From: Paracoccaceae bacterium
GTDB taxonomy: Bacteria; Pseudomonadota; Alphaproteobacteria; Rhodobacterales; Rhodobacteraceae
DNA length: 5,981 nt
Reading direction: 5' to 3'
Assembly (NCBI GenBank): GCA_019090405.1
Contig: JAHRVZ010000089.1
Coordinates: forward strand, 1-5,981
The notes under the pieces were generated by a model. It was not told the origin of the DNA, ran no database searches, and saw only the letters and a list, made by a program, of their open reading frames with translations. Position numbers and translations under genes: made by a program. This document shows, piece by piece, positions 1-5,088 of this stretch (the first letter of the stretch is position 1; each line of letters begins with the position of its first letter).

Positions 1-371
1 GGCCCGCCATCCATCGTGGAAATCGGACCATCCACACCGGGATCTGGTGCGTTGCAGATCGTTGGTTTGCCGCTGGCGCAGTTCGGGCATGACCCACAGG
101 CCCGGATCAGGGTCACGACAACCGCGTCGCCCAATTTGAAACTTCCGACACCATCACCAAGGGCGGTGATCACACCGGCCGCTTCGTGCCCATAGACCGC
201 AGGCAAATGTCCTCCCCAGCCACCTTCGGCATAGGATATGTCGGAATGGCAGATCGCTACGGCATCCAGCGATACTTCGACCTCGCCTTGTTTGGGTGCT
301 GCAAGCTGGATGTCCTGAACCACAAGTGGGGCGCCATGTTCATGGCAGACGGCGGCTTTGATGGTTTGCAT
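1..371 (-). CDS. Zinc-dependent medium-chain alcohol dehydrogenase, N-terminal part (gene runs off the window)
   Basis: Only the first 123 residues are present; family members are usually about 350-380 residues, so the Rossmann NAD(P)-binding half is missing here. The visible part is the GroES-like catalytic domain. Cys41 (in AICHSDIS) and His62-Glu63 (in VYGHEAAG) are the expected catalytic-zinc ligands, and Cys92, Cys95, Cys98 and Cys106 form the C-x2-C-x2-C-x7-C structural-zinc lobe. Such enzymes oxidise alcohols or reduce aldehydes in the cytoplasm with NAD(P); the substrate cannot be told from this part. The wording differs from class III formaldehyde dehydrogenases, which usually read CHTD, so I leave it as a general Zn-alcohol dehydrogenase. 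The ATG at 371 is preceded by an AGGGAGA ribosome-binding site five bases away. It lies about 90 bases downstream of the MFS gene on the same strand, so cotranscription is possible but not shown. Confidence 0.93.
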   Translation of the reverse strand, partial: MQTIKAAVCHEHGAPLVVQDIQLAAPKQGEVEVSLDAVAICHSDISYAEGGWGGHLPAVYGHEAAGVITALGDGVGSFKLGDAVVVTLIRACGSCPNCASGKPTICNAPDPGVDGPISTMDGG

Positions 372-376
372 GAAAC

Positions 377-383
377 TCTCCCT
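377..383 (-). promoter_or_regulatory. Ribosome-binding site of the alcohol dehydrogenase
   Basis: AGGGAGA on the minus strand ends five bases before the ATG at 371. It is a good match to the anti-Shine-Dalgarno sequence and fixes this start. Confidence 0.7.
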
Positions 384-461
384 GTTTCGGTTGTCACTAA
401 AGTGGACCGCGCCAAAAAACTGTGCAAGCAGGAATGCGCCAGCTTACCGTCGTGTTTTCGA

Positions 462-1694
462 CTAGATGGGTTTAGAGCGCAGAAAAATCACCAATGCGAC
501 TGTCATCAGCAGCATTGATACCAAAAATGGGGCGCCCGGCAAATAGATGGGTGCTCCTTCGTGCGTGAATTCGGCAAAGACCGAGGTCATAAGCATGGGT
601 GATACGATCATGGCCAAGGCACCGGTGCTGGCCATGACCCCCTGTAATGCCCCCTGTTCATCATCGCCAACCAATTGTGACATAATGCCAGTCATTGCTG
701 GTACTGTCGCCGCCCCAAGGGACGCCATCGGGGTCAGGACCAAGGCAATCGTGCCGCTGGTCACAACGGCCAAGGCGCCAAATGCGGCAATGTCAAACGC
801 AATGCCATAAATTATTGTACGCCATTCACCCAACCGGGAAAGGATTATGCGGATCAGCCCGCCCTGCACAATTGCCATCATGGTTCCAAACAATGCCAGG
901 GAAATCCCGATCATCTGCGGCGACCATCCGAAACGTTCCTGGGTGAAATAGGGCCAGATCGACGGATAAACATGGAAGGCAACAGAGTAGATAAAGAACA
1001 CAATTAACAGTCGTCGCACACCGGGCAGGCTGGACATATGTTTGAACGCACCAAACGGATTGGCTCTGGCCCAATTGAACGGACGGCGGATTTGGTCGGT
1101 AACGGTTTCAGTCAGGATGAAGTAGCCAAAGACAAAATTCAGTGCGGCCAATACGGCCGCCGCATAAAAGGGCGCTCGGGTGCCGTATTCGCCCAACAGG
1201 CCTCCGATTAGCGGGCCAAGAACAAAACCGACACCAAAACCGGCCCCAAGCAAGCCGAAATTTGCAGCCTTGTCGGCAGGTTTGGAAATGTCGGCGATAT
1301 AGGCATTGGCTGCTGAATGCGTGGCGGCGGTGATTCCACCAACAATGCGCCCGATCAACAGCAACCAGATGGATCCGGCGACAGCCATGACCAGATAATC
1401 GGCGCTCATGACCACGAGTGAAATCAATAAAACCGGACGCCGGCCAAAGCGATCAGACAAGTTGCCGATGATCGGGCCAAACAGAAACTGCATGAAGGCA
1501 AAAACAGTGGTAAGAACACCGCCCCATATGGCAGCGCTTGCCAATGTTCCACCCTGCACCTCTAGAATCAGGTCGGGCATGATTGGCATTATCAGGCCGA
1601 TGCCTATGGCATCCAACGTCACAGTCACGAGAATGAACAGAACAGGAAGTCGCAAATCAACTATCTTATATATGGATGCCGGATTTGTTGGCAC
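462..1694 (-). CDS. TetA-like MFS drug:H+ antiporter (TCR/Tet family)
   Basis: A 410-residue inner-membrane transporter with the usual 12-helix MFS length and hydrophobic pattern. From memory of tetracycline exporter TetA(B), the conserved features are: LDAIGIGLIMP in helix 1 (Asp28); motif A with SDRFGRRPVLL at 80-90; Asp99; Arg116; motif C with GFVLGPLIGG around 156-165; and Asp301 in helix 9, matching TetA(B) Asp285. The helix 8 histidine of TetA(B), His257, is Met273 here, so tetracycline need not be the substrate. The role is probably proton-driven efflux of a small molecule. The start is uncertain. GTG at 1694 has only a weak AGG six bases upstream. An internal TTG at 1655 would give a shorter N-terminus (Met-Arg-Leu-Pro-Val-Leu), nearer the length ahead of helix 1 in relatives. 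No TetR-type repressor gene adjoins it. It lies between an esterase-like gene and an alcohol dehydrogenase on the same strand. Confidence 0.93.
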   Translation of the reverse strand: MPTNPASIYKIVDLRLPVLFILVTVTLDAIGIGLIMPIMPDLILEVQGGTLASAAIWGGVLTTVFAFMQFLFGPIIGNLSDRFGRRPVLLISLVVMSADYLVMAVAGSIWLLLIGRIVGGITAATHSAANAYIADISKPADKAANFGLLGAGFGVGFVLGPLIGGLLGEYGTRAPFYAAAVLAALNFVFGYFILTETVTDQIRRPFNWARANPFGAFKHMSSLPGVRRLLIVFFIYSVAFHVYPSIWPYFTQERFGWSPQMIGISLALFGTMMAIVQGGLIRIILSRLGEWRTIIYGIAFDIAAFGALAVVTSGTIALVLTPMASLGAATVPAMTGIMSQLVGDDEQGALQGVMASTGALAMIVSPMLMTSVFAEFTHEGAPIYLPGAPFLVSMLLMTVALVIFLRSKPI

Positions 1695-1728
1695 GCTATG
1701 CCTGTCTGTCGCAAATCGAAAGCGAAAT

Positions 1729-1734
1729 ATTTTA
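1729..1734 (-). promoter_or_regulatory. Possible -10 element upstream of the MFS gene
   Basis: TAAAAT on the minus strand lies 34 bases upstream of the GTG at 1694, in the 114-base gap after the alpha/beta hydrolase gene. No convincing -35 hexamer stands 16-18 bases before it, so this is a weak call. If real, the exporter would have its own promoter. Two copies of GGTCAG, 23 bases apart, lie just upstream. Confidence 0.22.
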
Positions 1735-1808
1735 TGCTGACCTCAGGGCAGGTGTTTGACTGACCAAACGGTTTTGGACCTTTGTTCGTTGCCAGCCAGT
1801 CATCCGAA

Positions 1809-2516
1809 TTATTTGGATATTCGATCAAGCAGCGCCGCCAAACCTTTGGGGTCGGAAAAAAACGGCGAATGCGACGTTGGCATGCTGTAAATCCGGTCTT
1901 CAGCAATATCTTTGGCCAGTTCCAGTTGGAAATCCGGAGGAATCGTATGGTCATACAGAGTTTGGATGTATGATTTTGGAACGCTTGCGAAACGCTCGGT
2001 TACGGTCAGCGGAGTGACCTGTGGTTTAATGACCTGAGGGCGCAGAGAAGCCGTGGCAAAGGCGACTACTTCGTCAGAGCAATCATGGTAAAACAAATCG
2101 CGAATGCGGTCCGGATCGACGGTAAAGCTGGTCTTGTCTTCACTGCGAATAACGGCACCGACCAAAGGCTGATCTTTTTGTAGCTTGCTCATGCCGACCA
2201 GCGACATCCCTGAAATCGGCAAATACGCGCTCAGATAGATCAGTTCACGCATTGCATCGGGGTTTATCTCAGCCGCGGCGCTGATCGGATAACCACCCCA
2301 TGAATGACCAACAATCAGCGTATCCGGTGTCGAGGCCGCCAAAATGGCTTTGCCGCAGGTGTCCAGCGTCACCTCAGAAATCGGCGTTGTGTCGTTTGCA
2401 TGACCGGGCATGTCGATGGCGCGTGCCGTGTGGCCCAATGCCTGAAGCTGGGGGATCAAATCACGCCAGCACCACGCACCATGACATGAGCCATGTATCA
2501 ATAAGAAATCAGCCAT
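1809..2516 (-). CDS. Alpha/beta hydrolase, methylesterase/hydroxynitrile-lyase-like family
   Basis: A 235-residue cytoplasmic hydrolase with a complete catalytic triad. Ser72 is the nucleophile in GHSWGG (70-75). Asp189 in YDHTIPPDFQ matches the acid position of plant salicylate-binding protein 2 and relatives, which have D-x-T-I-P-x-x-F-Q. His216 in SHSPFF is the base. The HGSCHGAW stretch at 8-15 supplies the oxyanion hole, as in that family (HGxxHGAW). Family members hydrolyse methyl or other esters, or cleave cyanohydrins; the bacterial substrates are mostly unknown, and no signal peptide is seen. The ATG at 2516 has GGAGAG five bases upstream. It starts 41 bases after the stop of the PcaD-like gene and is probably cotranscribed with it. 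The two neighbouring hydrolases belong to different subfamilies, so they do not look like a recent duplication. Confidence 0.92.
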   Translation of the reverse strand: MADFLLIHGSCHGAWCWRDLIPQLQALGHTARAIDMPGHANDTTPISEVTLDTCGKAILAASTPDTLIVGHSWGGYPISAAAEINPDAMRELIYLSAYLPISGMSLVGMSKLQKDQPLVGAVIRSEDKTSFTVDPDRIRDLFYHDCSDEVVAFATASLRPQVIKPQVTPLTVTERFASVPKSYIQTLYDHTIPPDFQLELAKDIAEDRIYSMPTSHSPFFSDPKGLAALLDRISK

Positions 2517-2521
2517 TTAGA

Positions 2522-2527
2522 CTCTCC
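2522..2527 (-). promoter_or_regulatory. Ribosome-binding site of the methylesterase-like hydrolase
   Basis: GGAGAG on the minus strand lies five bases before the ATG at 2516 and supports that start. Confidence 0.7.
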
Positions 2528-2557
2528 AAATTTGTTAACTATTGTGCGTCCAACGCG

Positions 2558-3322
2558 CTAAATATGCCCGGTATCTTTCATGAATTTTATCAGGGTTTTG
2601 GCATATTCGTCGGGCTTTTCAACGCAGGGTAAATGGCCCGCACCGCGGATCAGATGAAACTGAGAGCCGGGTATCAGATCGACCATTTCACGTACAAGGT
2701 CAGGCGGCGTCGATCCATCTTCGGACCCGGCTATGCCCAAAGTTGGCAGCCGCAAGCTGGCAGTTGTGGCATAGAAATCTGACCCGGAAATCGCGGCAGA
2801 ACAGCCCGCGTATCCGACATCGGGGGTGCGTTCCAGCATGTTGTACCACAGCTCAAGCTCTGGTTTGGTACGAAACTCTTCGCTGAACCAACGGATCATC
2901 ACTGCATCTGCAAGGCTTTTAATACCTCCGGTGTTCACCTGGGCGATGCGGTCATCCCAGATGTCCTTGGTCCCAATCTTGGCACCCGTGTTGGACAGCA
3001 CCATGGCGCGGATCAAATCCATCCGTTTGACAGCCAGACCCTGCGCAATCATGCCGCCAATCGACAGACCAACGAACAGGCAGTCGCGGACATTCAGGTG
3101 ATCCAGCAGTTGTTCGGTATCATTCACCAATGCACCCATCGAATAGGGTGCTGCGGTCAGCGACGACAATCCATGCCCTCGTTTGTCAAAACGAATGACC
3201 CTTATTCCTTTGGGTAGAAGCGGCAGGACATCATCCCAAAGCCGCATATCGGTGCCCAGTGAATTGGCAAAGACAACAGGTGCGCCATCAGGGTCTCCGT
3301 CAACGCGGTAGTGTAGTTTCAC
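2558..3322 (-). CDS. pcaD: 3-oxoadipate enol-lactonase (PcaD) family alpha/beta hydrolase
   Basis: 254 residues from the GTG at 3322. PcaD hydrolyses 3-oxoadipate enol-lactone to 3-oxoadipate in the protocatechuate/catechol beta-ketoadipate pathway. The family pattern is clear: NSLGTDMRLWD at 20-30, FDKRGHG at 45-51, nucleophile Ser87 in GLSIGG, NTGAKIG at 111-117, YAGCSAAI at 171-178, Asp202 in GSEDGSTPP, and His230 in GAGHLPCVEKP. Length is near the family norm of about 260. The start is doubtful: the frame stays open upstream to a stop at 3365-3367 and encodes DILDLGD just before Val/Met1, which fits the missing first strand of PcaD, yet this extension contains no ATG, GTG, TTG or CTG. The best Shine-Dalgarno (GGAAAGGA, 3354-3361) sits seven bases before an ATC codon at 3344-3346; the GTG has GGGG only two bases away. 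No pcaB, pcaC, pcaG, pcaH or pcaQ is visible, so the true substrate may be another lactone or ester. Confidence 0.87.
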   Translation of the reverse strand: MKLHYRVDGDPDGAPVVFANSLGTDMRLWDDVLPLLPKGIRVIRFDKRGHGLSSLTAAPYSMGALVNDTEQLLDHLNVRDCLFVGLSIGGMIAQGLAVKRMDLIRAMVLSNTGAKIGTKDIWDDRIAQVNTGGIKSLADAVMIRWFSEEFRTKPELELWYNMLERTPDVGYAGCSAAISGSDFYATTASLRLPTLGIAGSEDGSTPPDLVREMVDLIPGSQFHLIRGAGHLPCVEKPDEYAKTLIKFMKDTGHI

Positions 3323-3353
3323 ATCCCCTAGATCAAGTATGTCGATAGTTCTA

Positions 3354-3361
3354 TCCTTTCC
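3354..3361 (-). promoter_or_regulatory. Shine-Dalgarno pointing to an upstream, non-standard pcaD start
   Basis: GGAAAGGA on the minus strand is the strongest ribosome-binding site before the PcaD-like gene. It lies 31 bases before the GTG at 3322, too far to serve it, but seven bases before an in-frame ATC (3344-3346). Starting there would add eight residues that match the usual length of the family's N-terminus. Confidence 0.5.
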
Positions 3362-3373
3362 GGTTCAGGTCGA

Positions 3374-3389
3374 ATTGATCCGCGTCAAT
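3374..3389. repeat. Short inverted repeat between the dehydratase and pcaD
   Basis: ATTGA-TCCGCG-TCAAT is a perfect 5-base inverted repeat with a 6-base centre, within the 103-base gap. It has no following T-tract, so it is not a terminator. It could be a small operator, or chance. Confidence 0.2.
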
Positions 3390-3425
3390 CAGATTGTTGC
3401 GCTGAAGAATGCAATCGCAGCCGTG

Positions 3426-4403
3426 TCATTCTGCGTACCGCTCTAATGCCATACGGAATACATCCGCATCAATATTGCCGCCCGATGCAACTGCGATCAC
3501 CGCATCGCCGTTGATCTGATCCCCATGAAACAAAGCTGCCGCCAAGGCCACAGCCCCACCCGGTTCGACAACGATTTTCAGGCGCGCAAAGGCCAGCGCA
3601 ACCGCGCGCAATGCTTCTTCTTCGGTGACGACGATCCCTGTACCGCAATTGCGTTTTATGATCGGAAAAGTCAAATCACCACAGGCCGGCGTAATGATCG
3701 CATCACAAAGCGATCCTGATTGCCGGTCATTGCGTTCAATTTTGCCAGATTTCAGTGATCTTGCCACATCGTCGAAGTCTTCAGGCTCAACGGGTCGAAC
3801 CTGCATTTCGGGCGCATGACCCTCAAGCGCCAATGATATCCCGGACGTCAGACCTCCACCACCGCAAGGTACAAGAACATCGCCTGATGTCACGCCTTCC
3901 ACGGCCGCCTGTTCTGCGATTTCCAACCCGGTTGTGCCCTGTCCGGCAATCACCAAAGGTTCGTCATAAGGTTTGATCAGGGTCAGGTTGCGTTCTGCGG
4001 ATAGCCGGTCACCAATCACGTCACGATCCTCAGTCGCGCGGTCATATAGCACGACCTCGGCGCCCAATGCGCGGGTATTGTCGATCTTCATTTTGGGGGC
4101 ATCTGATGGCATGATGATAACCGCGGTTGTGTCGTGACGCTGTGCTGCCAAGGCAATGCCTTGCGCGTGATTGCCGCTTGAAAACGCGATAACGCCACGG
4201 GCACGCACGTCCGGATCAAGGGCGGATAACGCCGACCAGCCACCGCGAAATTTGAAGCTGCCAGTGTGTTGCAAACACTCTGGTTTCACCAAAACGCGCC
4301 GCCCGGCGATCTCGTCCAGAAACGAAGAACTAAGCAGGGGCGTGCGCCTAACGTGACCGTCTAATCGTCTGGCGGCGGCGTGGATCATGTCAAGGTTGCT
4401 CAT
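3426..4403 (-). CDS. PLP-dependent threonine/serine dehydratase-family enzyme (catabolic, no ACT domain)
   Basis: 325 residues forming one fold-type II PLP catalytic domain. Lys51 in GSFKFRGG is the Schiff-base lysine. SSGNHAQG at 75-82 binds the substrate carboxylate, GGGGL at 181-185 holds the cofactor phosphate, and ASGGNID at 306-312 contacts the pyridine nitrogen. Biosynthetic IlvA has about 500 residues with a C-terminal ACT-like regulatory region; this one stops at the catalytic domain, so isoleucine feedback is not expected. Ser76 precedes GNH where IlvA usually has Ala, and the EPEDFDD stretch (Glu206, Asp212) matches two metal ligands of eukaryotic serine racemase (Glu210, Asp216). 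Both features are shared with serine racemases and threo-3-hydroxyaspartate ammonia-lyases. Possible reactions are deamination of threonine, serine or hydroxyaspartate, or serine racemisation. The ATG at 4403 has AAAGGG seven bases upstream and overlaps, as ATGA, the stop of the preceding 43-codon frame, which suggests translational coupling. Confidence 0.92.
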   Translation of the reverse strand: MSNLDMIHAAARRLDGHVRRTPLLSSSFLDEIAGRRVLVKPECLQHTGSFKFRGGWSALSALDPDVRARGVIAFSSGNHAQGIALAAQRHDTTAVIIMPSDAPKMKIDNTRALGAEVVLYDRATEDRDVIGDRLSAERNLTLIKPYDEPLVIAGQGTTGLEIAEQAAVEGVTSGDVLVPCGGGGLTSGISLALEGHAPEMQVRPVEPEDFDDVARSLKSGKIERNDRQSGSLCDAIITPACGDLTFPIIKRNCGTGIVVTEEEALRAVALAFARLKIVVEPGGAVALAAALFHGDQINGDAVIAVASGGNIDADVFRMALERYAE

Positions 4404-4531
4404 TCAGGTGCCCTTTGGTTTGGGTTGGGAAATCTGATCGTTGCCACGGGTATATCTAGCCATTTCCTGGCGCCATTGACCACATCAAACAAAGTGCCAT
4501 TGGCATCAAGAACCGCTTTTGTGAACGCCAT
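4400..4531 (-). pseudogene. N-terminal remnant of a haloacid dehalogenase-type (HAD) gene, 43 codons
   Basis: This short frame begins with ATG at 4531, six bases after GGGG (4538-4541), and ends in a TGA that overlaps the dehydratase ATG as ATGA. Residues 5-16 read KAVLDANGTLFD. This is HAD motif I, with Asp9 as the would-be nucleophile, and it closely resembles the FDAYGTLFDV start of type II L-2-haloacid dehalogenases; the usual Tyr is Asn11. Those enzymes have about 220-230 residues, so over 80 percent is missing. After about residue 22 the frame no longer looks like the family. Another minus-strand frame, around 4460-4474, reads WRQEMARYT, faintly like the family's WRxKQLxYTW segment, which would fit a frameshift plus deletion. 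I see a decayed gene whose start region is intact; it may survive as a leader that couples translation to the dehydratase. The alternative is a chance frame, but the motif, ribosome-binding site and ATGA overlap together argue against that. Confidence 0.5.
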
Positions 4532-4537
4532 GTCATT

Positions 4538-4541
4538 CCCC
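4538..4541 (-). promoter_or_regulatory. Ribosome-binding site of the 43-codon HAD remnant
   Basis: GGGG (context TGGGGA) on the minus strand, six bases before the ATG at 4531. It shows that the start region of the remnant could still be translated. Confidence 0.45.
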
Positions 4542-4588
4542 AGGTTGACTGCAAAGTGACACAGCAAGCAAGCAGGCGAAAGGGGCGG

Positions 4589-4612
4589 CCGAAATTGACT
4601 AATTAGTTTCGG
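4589..4612. repeat. Nested inverted repeat downstream of the small membrane protein gene
   Basis: A 6-base stem CCGAAA (4589-4594) / TTTCGG (4607-4612) encloses a separate perfect 10-base palindrome, ACTAATTAGT (4598-4607). The two share one base, so they cannot both form fully. It lies seven bases beyond the stop of the 133-residue gene, where a terminator could be, but in the direction of transcription a C-rich stretch follows rather than a T-tract. It might be a weak or factor-assisted terminator, or an operator for the dehydratase group. Confidence 0.35.
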
Positions 4613-4618
4613 ATCACC

Positions 4619-5020
4619 CTAATTATTAGTGAAAGCGCCGAACCGATTTACCGGAACCCGGCTGATTGGCATATTTGAGCCGCCAAACCTTTTTCGGTCG
4701 TTTGCGTTGTCTTCAGCCATCTGATCAAGCGTAGCCTGATCGGATGCTTCGACCTTTGTCTTGGTATTCGTGATGTTATCTAATAACTGCTGTGCAACCT
4801 GCTGTGAGGGATCTTCGCCAGATTTGTACGAATCCATGGCGAATTCAGCGCGTTTGATTTTGGATTGAACAAAAGCTACCGCACGCGGTTGCGATAACAG
4901 CACGATGGCCATCAACATGGCGACAATAAACAACAGTATCCAAATCAACCGACGCAAAATTGGCGTGGAAGATTTTGGAGTATAGGTGTCTATGACCTGA
5001 AGGCTATAGCGACGTTCCAT
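4619..5020 (-). CDS. Small single-span membrane protein of unknown function
   Basis: I do not recognise a family for these 133 residues. The first 24 residues are polar with several Arg/Lys (Arg3, Arg4, Lys16, Arg23, Arg24). A single hydrophobic helix follows at about 25-43 (LIWILLFIVAMLMAIVLL), and the remaining 90 residues are hydrophilic with many Gln, Asp and Asn, ending SNMPISRVPVNRFG. The positive-inside rule suggests N-terminus in the cytoplasm and C-terminal domain in the periplasm, possibly partly helical (67-105). There is no lipobox and no clear cleavage site, so it looks like an anchored rather than secreted protein. The ATG at 5020 is preceded by GGAAGAAAG, a modest ribosome-binding site. 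It follows fabI by 68 bases on the same strand and may be read from the fab operon, which hints at, but does not show, an envelope or lipid-related role. Confidence 0.75.
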   Translation of the reverse strand: MERRYSLQVIDTYTPKSSTPILRRLIWILLFIVAMLMAIVLLSQPRAVAFVQSKIKRAEFAMDSYKSGEDPSQQVAQQLLDNITNTKTKVEASDQATLDQMAEDNANDRKRFGGSNMPISRVPVNRFGAFTNN

Positions 5021-5059
5021 GCGGTCTTTCTTCCATCAGACTGTGGCGACAGAAAGGTA

Positions 5060-5088
5060 AAGTTGTGCTTAAGTTGAGGGAAAAGTTG
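5060..5088. repeat. Three direct repeats of CAACTT/AAGTTG at helical spacing
   Basis: AAGTTG on the plus strand starts at 5060, 5071 and 5083, giving spacings of 11 and 12 bases, about one DNA turn. The copies fill half of the 68-base gap between the fabI stop and the small membrane protein gene. They could be a binding site for a regulator of the downstream gene, or a chance A/T-rich pattern. No terminator is seen in this gap. Confidence 0.4.

Noticed and set aside
449..462. GTCG-TGTTTT-CGAC inverted repeat at the MFS stop codon as a terminator.
   Set aside because: The stem has only four bases, includes the stop codon edge and has no T-tract in the direction of transcription.
186..518. A 110-codon plus-strand open frame, and similar plus-strand frames elsewhere such as 1408-1740 and 2300-2632.
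   Set aside because: They lie opposite well-supported minus-strand genes or straddle a gene and a gap, have no recognisable motifs, and read like antisense shadows.
1767..1785. CCAAA-ACCG-TTTGG hairpin (minus strand) after the methylesterase-like gene as a terminator.
   Set aside because: The stem has five mostly A-T pairs and no T-run follows; too weak to call.
1809..3322. Tandem duplication of an alpha/beta hydrolase.
   Set aside because: Both have Ser-Asp-His triads, but their motifs differ (GHSWGG with DxTIPxxFQ against GLSIGG with NSLGTD and AGHLP), so they belong to separate subfamilies.
5034..5036. An upstream ATG as an earlier start for the 133-residue membrane protein.
   Set aside because: It is 16 bases before the chosen ATG, out of frame, and its frame closes within about 11 codons.
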